The notes under the pieces: model-generated | Databases searched by the model: none | What the model was told of the DNA's origin: nothing | The model's input: the letters and a program-made list of their open reading frames with translations, nothing else | Source: JADGQM01 sp964441945 | GTDB lineage: Bacteria; Desulfobacterota; Syntrophobacteria; Syntrophobacterales; Syntrophobacteraceae | Direction of reading: 5' to 3' | Assembly (NCBI GenBank): GCA_964441945.1 | Contig: CAYTWB010000009.1 | Span: forward strand, 7,287 to 71,286 | Length of the DNA: 64,000 nt | Program-made: the position numbers and the translations under genes | In this document: piece by piece, positions 25,047-33,463 of the stretch | Layout of the letters: every line of letters starts with the position of its first letter | Position numbering within the stretch: the first letter of the stretch is position 1

Positions 25047-25122
25047 GGGCCGTTAACTCAGGAGGTAGAGTATCTGCCTTTTAAGCAGAGAGTCGCCGGT
25101 TCGAATCCAGCACGGCCCACCA
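25047..25122 (+). tRNA. tRNA-Lys (anticodon TTT)
   Basis: Folds as a cloverleaf: acceptor GGGCCGT/ACGGCCC with discriminator A and encoded CCA, D-stem ACTC/GAGT, anticodon stem TCTGC/GCAGA with loop CTTTTAA (anticodon TTT). The T-stem GCCGG/CCAGC has one C-A mismatch in the middle pair; the TTCGAAT loop is normal. 76 nt including CCA. Confidence 0.95.
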
Positions 25123-25146
25123 GACAAAGGTCCTGATGTAGCGATG

Positions 25147-25175
25147 GGGCGGGCAGGGTTCCGCCCGATCTGTTT
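25147..25175 (+). terminator. Probable terminator after tRNA-Lys
   Basis: GGGCGG (25147-25152) pairs with CCGCCC (25161-25166), followed by GATCTGTTTTCC. The stem is short but GC-rich, with a weak T run. Confidence 0.5.
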
Positions 25176-25377
25176 TCCGTTAACACTCGCCTGCCGGTTT
25201 TTGGTTCCTGGTCGGAATTCGAGTTTGTGCGGGGCACCTCCCGAGGTCCTCTATGGGAAGCACCCTGTTTCCCCTTTGTTCACCTCATTTATTTGAGCAG
25301 CTCAATCCTGGCCAAAGTTCTGCCGCCCGCTGCCTTTTTAAGATGCCTTCGGGCTATGAAGCGACCGTTCGCAAAAT

Positions 25378-25460
25378 CGGAGGAGGGAAACATGGCTGGG
25401 GCTTGCAACGAGCGACACCTCCTCGTTTCAACAAGCCGTGTCCAAGAGGGCTTTTTCGTG
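25378..25460 (+). promoter_or_regulatory. Leader hairpins upstream of small lipoprotein
   Basis: GAGGAGG (about 25380-25386) is complementary to CCTCCTC (about 25428-25434), enclosing roughly 40 bases, and AAGCC...GGCTTTTT follows (about 25434-25457) like a small intrinsic terminator. Order and spacing look like an attenuator or riboswitch-type leader, but I recognise no known riboswitch consensus. Confidence 0.35.
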
Positions 25461-25500
25461 CAGCCTTGAGATGAAAACGAATTTCGCCAGGGAGAAATCG

Positions 25501-25683
25501 ATGATCAAATGGCTCTTTCGGAGTTTTGTCGGACTGTGGATATTGAGTGCCTCCTTGTTGTGCGCCGGGTGCGCCGGCAACGAATCATACGTGGGATTTC
25601 AGTTGGGGCAACCGGAAAATCCGTCGTGCATAGGGGGAATGACATCACCCTTCCCACCCTACTGCCATCCCGACCATTGGTGA
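25501..25683 (+). CDS. Small predicted lipoprotein
   Basis: A 60-aa protein with a lipoprotein signal: charged start MIKW, hydrophobic core to about residue 18 and lipobox LLCAGC, giving a lipidated cysteine near residue 21. The mature part is only about 40 residues, rich in Gly, Pro, His and Cys, with no recognised domain. ATG 25501 has CAGGGAGAAATCG upstream; an in-frame ATG ten codons earlier is possible but would weaken the signal peptide. Function unknown. It is followed by the PPC-domain gene after 28 bases. Confidence 0.5.
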   Translation: MIKWLFRSFVGLWILSASLLCAGCAGNESYVGFQLGQPENPSCIGGMTSPFPPYCHPDHW

Positions 25684-25711
25684 GAGATGCAGGCGATCAG
25701 GGAGTGAATCT

Positions 25712-26149
25712 ATGACCAGGATCATTCAAGCGAAACCCGGAAGAACGTTCATGGGGAAACTCGGCAAGGGAGTCGATCTGCTTGATGCGCTCACCGCAGT
25801 CTGCAGCAGGGAACAGGTTCGCTGCGGAAAGATTGAGGCAGTGGGTGCGGTTCAAAAGGCCCGCATCGGGTTCTACGACCAGCAGAGGCGTGAATATGGG
25901 TTTCTCGTTCTCGAAGAGCCACTGGAAATCACGGTACTGGTGGGGAATATCTCTTTAAAAGACGGGACGCCTATGGTCCATGCACACGTAACTCTGGCGG
26001 ATGAAACCGGAAAAGCATACGGGGGTCACCTTGTGCAGGGGACCATCGTTTTCGCCTGTGAATTCATCCTGCAGGCCTTTGATGAACCGCTTCTCGATCG
26101 GGGTTTTGACGAGGCAACCGGGTTGCCGCTCTGGACGATGGCGGACTAA
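25712..26149 (+). CDS. PPC (DUF296) domain protein
   Basis: A 145-aa single-domain protein of the PPC/DUF296 family, the domain found alone in bacteria and after AT-hooks in plants. The metal-site pattern is visible as MVHAHVTLAD (His90, His92) with GGHL (His106). The fold is a trimeric beta-barrel; the bacterial function is not established, although DNA binding has been proposed. ATG at 25712 has AGGGAGTGAATCT upstream. The K+ channel gene converges from the other side. Confidence 0.85.
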   Translation: MTRIIQAKPGRTFMGKLGKGVDLLDALTAVCSREQVRCGKIEAVGAVQKARIGFYDQQRREYGFLVLEEPLEITVLVGNISLKDGTPMVHAHVTLADETGKAYGGHLVQGTIVFACEFILQAFDEPLLDRGFDEATGLPLWTMAD

Positions 26150-26294
26150 ACAGCGTCCGTTGTCCTCTCATCCTGTACCCTTGAACGCGCCGCGCTGCCT
26201 GCGGTGCGGCAGGGGCGCAGCCAAGGGCCTGAATGGGAATGGCAGGAATGCGGGTAGATGCTCGATCGGTTTATGATAGCCCGCCGAATAATGA

Positions 26295-27365
26295 TCACTG
26301 GGCAGAACACAGCCGCCGAACGGCTGAAAGCTGATCAGGGCTGCCGATCACAATGACGACTGTTCCGGCATAAATCGGCTCTTCCTGTGAAGGGTTATAG
26401 ATGAAAGCATCCTGATCCGGCCGCTTCAGCGCAATCGGCACCAGGCCGGTGAGTTCGTAGAAACCGATTGCTTTGAACGACTGCCCGATCCATCCTGAAT
26501 TCTCTCCAACAGCCACCTCCTCCACACGGATTGTCTTCCCCTGGCCTCGAAGCATGCGATCAAGGAAAGAGACCACATGAGGGCGGACCAGTTCACTGGC
26601 CATTCTCATGCCGCCTATGTAGGCAGGGTTGACAACATGATCGATGCCGGCACGATAGAATTTCTGCACCAGCTCGTTTTCGTTGCAGCGGGATACAATC
26701 TTGATATTCGAGTTGATATAGCGGGTTTGAAGCGAGATCAAGAGGTTATGACTATCGTCTTCGAGGACAGCAATAAGCCCCTTGGCATTTTCGACGCCTG
26801 CCCGCCTCAGGACCTCTTCTTCAGTGGCATGTCCGCAGATAAAAAGAAGATCATTGAAATGCTGCCGGGCTCGATGAATCTGTTCCTGGTTACTGTCGAT
26901 CAGGACACACGGGTGTTTTACCGCATAAAGCTCCGTCAGGGCATTAGAACCAGTTTTTCCAAAACCACAGACAATGATATGCCCTCTCAGGGCCGCAATG
27001 CGCCTTTCCATCTTCCGTTCCTTCAGTATCTGCCAGAAATCCTTTTCCACCACAAAAGCCGTTATGGCTGATATGGCATAGAGCGTTGCACCGATTCCGG
27101 ACCACATCAGTATCATGGCGAAAAACCGGCCGTCCGGTCCTATATCATCCAGGATTTCGCCATACCCTACGGTCGTCAAGGTCAGACTTGTCATATAAGC
27201 ACAATCAAGGGTGCTCCAGCGACCGGCACCAATGATCAGAAATCCAATCGTGCCAAAGATAAAAGCGCCAAAAATGAGTGAGGCCGGCATCGCCAGCCGG
27301 GCGACGACTTCTTTGATAAGCATTCGATCGATTACGAAGAAGCTTGAGCTCTTATGATCTGTCAT
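26295..27365 (-). CDS. Two-TM potassium channel with RCK (TrkA) domains
   Basis: A 356-aa K+ channel. Two transmembrane segments (about 27-47 and 78-105) flank a pore helix and the selectivity filter TTVGYG at 64-69. A TrkA-N/RCK Rossmann domain follows (GFGKTG at 132-137, NAD or nucleotide binding), and residues about 275-356 form a TrkA-C domain. This is the MthK/Kch layout, gated by cytoplasmic ligands. ATG at 27365. It stands alone, convergent with the PPC gene. Confidence 0.92.
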   Translation of the reverse strand: MTDHKSSSFFVIDRMLIKEVVARLAMPASLIFGAFIFGTIGFLIIGAGRWSTLDCAYMTSLTLTTVGYGEILDDIGPDGRFFAMILMWSGIGATLYAISAITAFVVEKDFWQILKERKMERRIAALRGHIIVCGFGKTGSNALTELYAVKHPCVLIDSNQEQIHRARQHFNDLLFICGHATEEEVLRRAGVENAKGLIAVLEDDSHNLLISLQTRYINSNIKIVSRCNENELVQKFYRAGIDHVVNPAYIGGMRMASELVRPHVVSFLDRMLRGQGKTIRVEEVAVGENSGWIGQSFKAIGFYELTGLVPIALKRPDQDAFIYNPSQEEPIYAGTVVIVIGSPDQLSAVRRLCSAQ

Positions 27366-27458
27366 GGTCTGGGAGACTCAATCGATTCCAGCATTTTCAG
27401 CTGCTGATGCCTCGGCTGCTTAATCAACCCCACAGGAATGAGTGACCGGATTGCCTAT

Positions 27459-27527
27459 CGTCATGCCGGCGAAGGCCGGTATCCAGAAAGTCCTGTGGAT
27501 TCCGGCCGGAAACATGCCGGAATGACG
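27459..27527. repeat. REP-like palindrome (TGCCGGCGAAGGCCGG type)
   Basis: Imperfect inverted repeat with ends CGTCATGCCGGC and GCCGGAATGACG, a very common interspersed palindrome in proteobacteria. A partial copy lies at 49553-49580. Confidence 0.75.
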
Positions 27528-27681
27528 ACTTGCGGTAACGGGCACTCTATTGCGCAATGCTGTACTGAATTTGCCCTTGACAATTGCCATGTTCCGAAAA
27601 CTTCGACCACCCGGTCCCGGACGTGCAACTGCACAATACAACACCTCGGGGTCTCAGGCCAACAGCTATCCCTCTGTTTCC

Positions 27682-27826
27682 CAGGGCTGATTTGTTCTCT
27701 CATCATTCAACAACAATGACTGCCTCTTGCGCCTTACTCTCGTTCCCGTGCTCCTGCATGGGAACGGAGTGTAACATGAAAAGAGCCATTCAAGCATGAT
27801 GTTCAATGAGAACCAATTTACCCTGG
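27682..27826. mobile_element. MITE-like element, copy 1
   Basis: A 145-bp non-coding element. The left end CAGGGCTGATTTGTTCTC is an imperfect inverted copy of the right end GAGAACCAATTTACCCTG. An internal palindrome (TTACTCTCGTTCCC with GGGAACGGAGTGTAA) lies in the middle. It is flanked by 9-bp direct repeats TCTGTTTCC at 27673-27681 and 27827-27835, as expected for a target-site duplication. About nine in ten positions match the copy at 62874-63020 by eye. No transposase is encoded, so a trans-acting enzyme would be needed. Confidence 0.8.
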
Positions 27827-27885
27827 TCTGTTTCCCGCGAGGAAACAGTTCACCCACCATTTTGAACTGAAATGGATCGCCGAAA

Positions 27886-29952
27886 TCACAGCACGTGCTG
27901 GGAAGTGAGAGCCGCCTTCAATTCCTCGATGTCGGTTATCGGATTCTTGCAGGAGTAGTTTTCACAGAGGGTAACGGTCGGATGACGATCTCCTGTCCCC
28001 TGGGTAGCCCAGGGAGTCATGGCCGCCGGTCTCACCGCATCGCTGTCTTTTCCCTGATACAGGAGTACCCGATTGGGCAAAAATACAGAATGAATGGTCT
28101 CAATCATTTTCTGCGTCTCAACCGCACCAAGGTCTCCTGCTATCACAATCTGTTTGCAGGGGCCCAGCGCAAAATCCACGGCATTCAGGAGTTGGGTGTA
28201 AGCAGACGGAGAGTTCGAGACATCGCGAAGGAATGCCTGGAACAACTGCTCGGCTTTCTTCTCCCACATCGTATCTCCGCCCATCCTTGCCAGCCGCAAC
28301 AGATTCAGTGCGGCTACCGAATTGCTCGACGGCAGGGCCCCATCGTAGATTTCCTTGTTTCGTGCGATCAGGTTCTCGGCATCATGAGCGGTATAAAAGA
28401 AACCACCGTGCGGCTCATCCCAGAAAAGATCCAGCATCAGTTGTTGGAGACGCAATGCCTCATCGAGATAGCGATCAGCAAAGGCTGATTCATAGAGTTC
28501 GATGAGGCCCCATACCAGGAATGCGTAGTCATCCGCATAGGCCGGATGATCAGCATCCCCCTCGCGATAGCGGCGAAGGAGTTGTCCTGAATCCCTGCGC
28601 AAAACCCTGAGGATGAAGTCGGCCGACCTGCCGGCCGCTTGAAGGTAGAGAGGGTTGCGCATCGCCTGATAGCCCTTGGCCAGGGCGGCGATCATGAGGC
28701 CGTTCCAGGAGGTCAGGACTTTGTCGTCTTTCAGCGGATGAACTCGATGCTCCCGGACAGAGAAAAGCTTCCGGTTTGCTTGTTCCAGGAGCTTCGCCGC
28801 CGCCTCGTCCATTCCTTCTCCCCAAGACCCGCTCTCCAACGGTCTGGAAATGTGGGCAATGCTTCGGCGATCCTCGAAGTTCCCTTCCGGACTGATGTCA
28901 TAAAATCGGCAATAGAAGCTTCCCAATTCTTCTCCCAGGACGCCCTTTATCTCTTCAGGCGTCCAGACATAGAACAGGCCTTCTTTCCCTTCGCTGTCCG
29001 CATCCTCAGCCGAATAGAAGGCTCCCCCAGCATCCACCATGTCACGCAGCACATACTCGAAGATCTCTTGAGCGACCTTCTCGTATACTCGCTTTCCTGT
29101 GATCTGAAATGCTTCCGTATAAGCCATGGCAAGCATAGCCTGATCGTAGAGCATTTTTTCGAAATGAGGGATGAGCCACCTTTCGTCGACAGCATAGCGG
29201 TGAAACCCCAGACCGACCTGGTCGAAAATCCCGCCATGGCGCATGGATTCAAGGGTCTTTTCCACCATGGCAAGCGCTTCGGAACCGGGATTCCGCCGAT
29301 GCCACCTCAACAGCCAGGTTAGATGATGCGGAACGGGAAACTTGGGTGCCTTGCTGAAGCCCCCCCATCGCATATCGAACCTCATTCGCAACTGCCCATA
29401 ACACTTTTCGAGAAGCGACAGGCTGAGGGGGTCTTCACCTGCTCCGACCGGAATACCGGGTTGGATTGCCTGAGTGATTTCCTCGGCTGCTTGAAGCAGT
29501 TTCTCACGCTGATTCTTCCAGATGTGGGCCAACTGGAGGAGGATATCGGTAAAACCCGGCGTTCCCAACCGGGCGGACCGGGGGAAGTAGCTGCCGGCAA
29601 AGAAAGGCTTCCTGTCGGGGGTCATGAAGATGGTCAGCGGCCAACCCCCAGTGCCCCTTAGTGCCTGGCATACCGACATATAAATATGATCGATGTCCGG
29701 ACGCTCTTCCCGATCGACCTTGATCGAAACGAAGTAGCGGTTGATGAGACCTGCTACCTCTTCATCTTCGAACGATTCCCGTTCCATGACATGGCACCAG
29801 TGGCAGGTGGCATAGCCGATGGACAGGAAGACAGGTTTGTCCTCCTTCTCTGCTTTTAGAAAGGCCTCTTCTCCCCAGGGAAACCATTCCACAGGATTGT
29901 TCGCATGCTGCAGAAGGTAGGGACTCTTTTCCTTGCTGAGACGATTGGGCAT
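27886..29952 (-). CDS. Thioredoxin domain-containing protein (YyaL/DUF255 family)
   Basis: 688-aa member of the conserved YyaL/spermatogenesis-associated protein 20 family. An N-terminal thioredoxin-like domain holds CHWC (Cys50-Cys53) within SIGYATCHWCHVM, followed by a six-hairpin (alpha/alpha)6 domain as in N-acylglucosamine epimerases from about residue 200. The biochemical function is not established; a redox role is likely from the CxxC. ATG at 29952 has AAAGGAGCTAAACCC upstream; the frame is open for 101 further codons but that part is unlike the family and overlaps the zinc-ribbon gene. No close operon partner. Confidence 0.9.
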   Translation of the reverse strand: MPNRLSKEKSPYLLQHANNPVEWFPWGEEAFLKAEKEDKPVFLSIGYATCHWCHVMERESFEDEEVAGLINRYFVSIKVDREERPDIDHIYMSVCQALRGTGGWPLTIFMTPDRKPFFAGSYFPRSARLGTPGFTDILLQLAHIWKNQREKLLQAAEEITQAIQPGIPVGAGEDPLSLSLLEKCYGQLRMRFDMRWGGFSKAPKFPVPHHLTWLLRWHRRNPGSEALAMVEKTLESMRHGGIFDQVGLGFHRYAVDERWLIPHFEKMLYDQAMLAMAYTEAFQITGKRVYEKVAQEIFEYVLRDMVDAGGAFYSAEDADSEGKEGLFYVWTPEEIKGVLGEELGSFYCRFYDISPEGNFEDRRSIAHISRPLESGSWGEGMDEAAAKLLEQANRKLFSVREHRVHPLKDDKVLTSWNGLMIAALAKGYQAMRNPLYLQAAGRSADFILRVLRRDSGQLLRRYREGDADHPAYADDYAFLVWGLIELYESAFADRYLDEALRLQQLMLDLFWDEPHGGFFYTAHDAENLIARNKEIYDGALPSSNSVAALNLLRLARMGGDTMWEKKAEQLFQAFLRDVSNSPSAYTQLLNAVDFALGPCKQIVIAGDLGAVETQKMIETIHSVFLPNRVLLYQGKDSDAVRPAAMTPWATQGTGDRHPTVTLCENYSCKNPITDIEELKAALTSQHVL

Positions 29953-30116
29953 GGGTTTAGCTCCTTTGAGCATTGAGGAGAATCTTTGACAAAGAAGAAC
30001 AAAGGAGGGAAAGGCGGGAACTGACTCTCCCTCCTTTAGGGTCAAGCCGAGAAAAGAGATTCCATGAGGTGTGGCCGCAATCCGGATGATAAGCGGTTGC
30101 GCAGCGGCGGTGTTCT

Positions 30117-30320
30117 TTACCTTGGGTCTTTGCTGGATGCAGAACCTTGCAGGGTACACTTGGAAAAATCGATCTCTTTGCCGCACCCTGAACAAATATG
30201 CACCCTGTTGAATTCGTCGGAGAAAATCTCCTTTTCCTTTCCACATTCGGGACAATTGAAGACAAATGAGCGCAATTGCTTAAGGCTCTCCCAACCTGGA
30301 CAATGTGCAGGTGTTTTCAT
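30117..30320 (-). CDS. Small zinc-ribbon protein
   Basis: 67-aa protein with two CxxC knuckles (Cys23/26 and Cys43/46) separated by 16 residues, the pattern of a treble-clef zinc ribbon. ATG at 30320 follows GAAGGGGGAGAT, an excellent ribosome-binding site. Too small for a functional call; such proteins often bind RNA or act as redox sensors. It lies between the YyaL gene and the peroxiredoxin gene, all on the minus strand. Confidence 0.65.
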   Translation of the reverse strand: MKTPAHCPGWESLKQLRSFVFNCPECGKEKEIFSDEFNRVHICSGCGKEIDFSKCTLQGSASSKDPR

Positions 30321-30453
30321 ATCTCCCCCTTCTACTGAATCACCGGTATCGTTTCCAGTCATAGCTGCCGAGAACATTCACTCTGAACGGCAAGGCTTCC
30401 CCCTATTTGCTTTTTGCCACTTCCGGCATTACAGGCAATCCCTGTTGCCGGTC

Positions 30454-31059
30454 CTATTTCTTGAGTTTCTCAAGCTCGTGGATCAGCACTTCCAGGTTGG
30501 GTCTCTCGTTGATATTGTGGACATCCACATAGCGTATGATCCCTTCCTTATCCACGATGAAGAGCGCTCGTTCCGAGATGCCATCGGAGCGCAGTATTCC
30601 GTATTGAGCCGCTGCGGCGCCATGGGGCCAAAAATCCGACGCCACGGGAAACCACACCCCTCCCATCTGCTGGACCCAGGCATAGAGGGTCGGGACATTA
30701 TCCGTGGTAATACCGATCAGGGTGGCACCGTTCTCGTCAAACAGACTTTTTGCAATGTTATACCCCGGCCATTGTTCCGAACAGACAGGGGTCCACGCTG
30801 CAGGGACAAAAGAGAGCACGACGTTCTTCTTGCCCAGGAACTGGCTGAGGGTCACAGTCTCACCGGAAAGCGAAGGCAGGCTGAAGTCTGGGGCCTTATC
30901 TCCGACCTTGATCCTGGACTGACTGTCGATCGGCTTGAGTTTCCCGGCATCAAAGATCCGGTCCTCAAATTGCTCTGAGGCGGCCGCTGTGGAGGTCGCG
31001 ATCCACAGGACGGAGAACAACAGAAGCCCTATCACAAAGCATCCTCTTCTTGCCGACAT
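30454..31059 (-). CDS. Exported peroxiredoxin (AhpC/TSA family)
   Basis: A 201-aa thiol peroxidase with an N-terminal signal peptide (GLLLFSVLWIATSTAAASE, cleaved near residue 27), so probably periplasmic. The AhpC/TSA domain begins at VGDKAPDFSLPSLSG; the peroxidatic cysteine is Cys93 in FVPAAWTPVCSEQ, which keeps the PxxxTxxC core. No second conserved cysteine is evident, suggesting a 1-Cys mechanism or resolution by a partner. The TlpA-like protein encoded 3 bases upstream is a natural reductant. Adjacent genes suggest an oxidative-stress pair. Confidence 0.88.
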   Translation of the reverse strand: MSARRGCFVIGLLLFSVLWIATSTAAASEQFEDRIFDAGKLKPIDSQSRIKVGDKAPDFSLPSLSGETVTLSQFLGKKNVVLSFVPAAWTPVCSEQWPGYNIAKSLFDENGATLIGITTDNVPTLYAWVQQMGGVWFPVASDFWPHGAAAAQYGILRSDGISERALFIVDKEGIIRYVDVHNINERPNLEVLIHELEKLKK

Positions 31060-31062
31060 AAA

Positions 31063-31656
31063 CTAGGCTCCTTTCTTCAATCCGGATTCCTTCAGGATGA
31101 ATTCCAGGAAACTCTTCGGTTCCCCAAAACTGCCTACTTTTGAATAGATGACCCGGTGCGATCCGTCCTTGTTCACTCTGATCACAATGAAATAGGGGGT
31201 CCGAGTCTTTCCTAATGCTTCGTGTCGGGAGAAATCCTGATCGGGGAAGAGCGGAAAACCAACCGAATACGTCTTCCTGAAGGTGTCGACTTCAAAGGGA
31301 GAATTCCCCGCTCCGATGCCTATGAGTTTGATGCGGTTCTTCAAATCGCTGTCATCATTGATGAGGCGGTGGAGCTCGTTTACCCCTGGAGCATCTTTCT
31401 GGCAAAATGTGCAATACATACTGAAGATTTCAATAAGGACCACCTCGGCCCGAACCTCCGGAATCTTGAAGGTCCCCTTCCCCTCGAGCCCGAGGTATTG
31501 CCGCTCTTCCGGCCGGTCGGGGACAGGAAGACTTAGGTTTGGCAGCACCCCCCCCACAGCGGGCGGACTGATCGCAGCCTGACCGTGGGCATGGTCCGCC
31601 CCAGCGCACGTAAGCACAAGCACAGCACAAAGCATCAGAATCATTCTTGGTGGCAT
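31063..31656 (-). CDS. Exported thioredoxin-like protein (TlpA/ResA family)
   Basis: 197-aa protein with a signal peptide (ILMLCAVLVLTCAGADHAHG) and a thioredoxin fold. The active site reads SMYCTFCQ (Cys82-Thr-Phe-Cys85), a variant of CxxC, and cis-proline TRTPYFIVI follows near 152. Likely a periplasmic thiol reductant, perhaps for the adjacent peroxiredoxin, with which it shares 3-base spacing. ATG at 31656 follows GAAGGAGGAGAACA; the longer frame back to 31710 is less plausible. Confidence 0.85.
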   Translation of the reverse strand: MPPRMILMLCAVLVLTCAGADHAHGQAAISPPAVGGVLPNLSLPVPDRPEERQYLGLEGKGTFKIPEVRAEVVLIEIFSMYCTFCQKDAPGVNELHRLINDDSDLKNRIKLIGIGAGNSPFEVDTFRKTYSVGFPLFPDQDFSRHEALGKTRTPYFIVIRVNKDGSHRVIYSKVGSFGEPKSFLEFILKESGLKKGA

Positions 31657-31975
31657 TGTTCTCCTCCTTCTTGTTCTCGTACGGCAGCTTTCTGTACACC
31701 ACCCAGGCAATTCCCGGATGGCACGAGGATGTGAAAGGCCACGGCCGGATTACGCGGGCCCCCCAAAAAAGCCCGAGCGAGATGAATTATCGCACAGGCA
31801 TCGGCTTACATCAATGGATGAACACCACCTGCAGACCGGCAGGTGACAGAACGTCCACACGGCAGGATGCTTTGCGGCGTTGTCGGAGATGGCCGGAGAA
31901 TGCTATCGGGTACTTGAAAATAGCGGGAAAAACACAAAAGCCAGGGAGAGAAAATCGAAAAGCAGCCATGCCGCT
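31657..31975. other. Intergenic region
   Basis: 319 bases between the TlpA-like gene and ribF. Nothing recognisable: no gene, repeat or clear terminator. Confidence 0.4.
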
Positions 31976-32926
31976 TCACTGGCCCGGCAAAGAAAGATGG
32001 TTTTCTAGGAGAATCTGCCGCGCCTTTTCCACATCCTTGCGGATTTGGAGAGCCAGTTCGTTCGGACCTGAAAATCGTTTTTCATCCCGCAATCGCTCGA
32101 GGAAATGCACTCTTATGAATTGTTCATAGATATTTCCATGGAAGTCGAACAGGAAGACCTCGATGCTAAGCTCGGTCCCGCCAAAAGTGGGATTGAATCC
32201 GACATTTGCAGCACCACCATAGTTATCGCCACCGACTTCCACGCGCACCACATAGACACCCCGCTTGGGCGGGGCCTGGCCGGATAGTCGGATATTGGCC
32301 GTAGGAAATCCAAGCAGCCGTCCGCCTCTTTGATGACCGGGCACCACCACCCCCGCGATCTCGTAAGGGCGACCCAACAGCCGGCTCGCTTCCCTCAACT
32401 CTCCTTCCTGGATGAATTGGCGGATCAGCGTGCTGCTCACCACCGTTCCGTCCATCTGCACTCCTGAAACGGTTTCAACTGCAAAACCGTATTGGTCCCC
32501 CATCCTTTGAAGAAGGATGGTATCCCCCTCACGGTTGTTTCCAAACCGGTAGTTTTCTCCAACAATGATTGCTCTTGGCCCGATTCTGTCCACCAGGAAC
32601 TTCTTGACAAAATCATCTGCGGACATCTGGGCAAACTCTCTGCTGAAGGGGACAACAACAGCCACGTCGACCCCACAAAGCGCAATCAATTCCAGTTTTC
32701 GCTCATGGGAAGTAATGTGAGGGGGGCCCTCTCCAGGCGCCAATACCTGCAGCGGGTGAGGATGAAAGGTGATGACAACGGTCTCCCCATTGAGCCTCTC
32801 AGCCCTTTCGCGAGCTTTCAGGAACAGGGCCTGATGGCCACGATGGACGCCGTCAAAATTGCCGATGGTAAGCACCGGGTTCTTCAGTGATCTCCGAATA
32901 TTCTCAATTCCCTCAATAATTTCCAT
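31976..32926 (-). CDS. ribF: Bifunctional riboflavin kinase/FAD synthetase
   Basis: 316-aa enzyme that phosphorylates riboflavin to FMN and adenylylates it to FAD. N-terminal FAD-synthetase nucleotidyltransferase domain: GNFDGVHRGHQ at 22-32 (HxGH) and GENYRFG near 124; C-terminal flavokinase beta-barrel with GFPTANIRL near 205-213 and FNPTFGG near 245. ATG at 32926 is chosen because the family starts there; the open frame extends to 33013 without conserved sequence. The tRNA-Leu gene and its promoter overlap the upstream flank on the other strand. Confidence 0.95.
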   Translation of the reverse strand: MEIIEGIENIRRSLKNPVLTIGNFDGVHRGHQALFLKARERAERLNGETVVITFHPHPLQVLAPGEGPPHITSHERKLELIALCGVDVAVVVPFSREFAQMSADDFVKKFLVDRIGPRAIIVGENYRFGNNREGDTILLQRMGDQYGFAVETVSGVQMDGTVVSSTLIRQFIQEGELREASRLLGRPYEIAGVVVPGHQRGGRLLGFPTANIRLSGQAPPKRGVYVVRVEVGGDNYGGAANVGFNPTFGGTELSIEVFLFDFHGNIYEQFIRVHFLERLRDEKRFSGPNELALQIRKDVEKARQILLENHLSLPGQ

Positions 32927-32965
32927 GGGAGGGCTGCCACTCCTGTAATCGTTGGGAAATAGACC

Positions 32966-32994
32966 TTGACACCAGAACCTTTTTAAAATAGAAG
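32966..32994 (+). promoter_or_regulatory. Promoter of tRNA-Leu
   Basis: TTGACA (32966-32971), 17-base spacer, TAGAAG (32989-32994), 31 bases before the tRNA. Perfect -35, four of six matches at -10. Confidence 0.7.
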
Positions 32995-33025
32995 AAGCGG
33001 GTAGCGATTGCAATGGTTTTTGTCT

Positions 33026-33112
33026 GCCGAAGTGGCGGAACTGGTAGACGCGCTAGGTTCAGGGTCTAGTGGGCGTACGCCTGTCGGGGTTCGAGTCCCC
33101 GCTTCGGCACCA
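33026..33112 (+). tRNA. tRNA-Leu (anticodon CAG)
   Basis: 87-nt class II tRNA. Acceptor GCCGAAG/CTTCGGC, discriminator A and encoded CCA; anticodon stem CTAGG/TCTAG with loop TTCAGGG (CAG); long variable arm TGGGCGTACGCCT; T-stem CGGGG/CCCCG with TTCGAGT loop. Confidence 0.97.
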
Positions 33113-33124
33113 CACAGTGAGAAA

Positions 33125-33160
33125 AGAGCGTAATCTTAACGGATTACGCTCTTTCTTTTT
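33125..33160 (+). terminator. Strong intrinsic terminator after tRNA-Leu
   Basis: AGAGCGTAATC (33125-33135) pairs perfectly with GATTACGCTCT (33142-33152), followed by TTCTTTTT. Confidence 0.92.
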
Positions 33161-33239
33161 GGACGAGAATTGTGGCGTGATCGCCCCCGCTTCCATGCAT
33201 GCGTGAAGCCGGACCAGCGAAAAAGCGCGGCAGGGCCTT

Positions 33240-33446
33240 TTAGGTGGCGGGCTTGTTCTCTTCTAGCTTTTCCACTTTTTCTGTTGAGTCGATGGAGTCA
33301 TTGGTAGCTTTCTTAAAGTTTCGAATACCCTTGCCAAGCCCCGCTCCAATTTCGGGAAGTTTGCCAGCACCAAAAATTATCAGAATAATCACCAAAATGA
33401 TCAACAATTCCGGCATACCAATTCCACCGATCATAATCAGCTCCAT
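33240..33446 (-). CDS. tatA: Sec-independent protein translocase subunit TatA
   Basis: 68-aa TatA/TatE protein: one N-terminal membrane helix (PELLIILVIILIIFGAGKLPEI), the short hinge with GAGK-LP, then the amphipathic helix GAGLGKGIRNFKKA and an acidic tail. Oligomers form the Tat protein-conducting pore. tatB/tatC are not in this window, as is usual for sulfate reducers where tatA genes are dispersed. ATG at 33446. It is 17 bases after the small cysteine-rich gene and may be co-transcribed with hemA. Confidence 0.93.
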   Translation of the reverse strand: MELIMIGGIGMPELLIILVIILIIFGAGKLPEIGAGLGKGIRNFKKATNDSIDSTEKVEKLEENKPAT

Positions 33447-33463
33447 GTAATCTCGTCAAAAGA

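Larger units (their letters stand above)
25123..25500. other. Structured gap between tRNA-Lys and lipoprotein gene
   Basis: No supportable gene. Holds a terminator-like hairpin directly after the tRNA and a longer stem-loop region at about 25378-25460, described separately. Confidence 0.5.
27366..27885. other. Repeat-containing intergenic region
   Basis: 520 bases without a gene. It contains one REP-like palindrome (27459-27527) and one MITE-like element (27682-27826). The remaining bases show nothing recognisable. Confidence 0.7.

Noticed and set aside
27459..27527. Short CRISPR-like palindrome
   Set aside because: Only one full copy and no regular spacers; matches a common REP-type palindrome instead.
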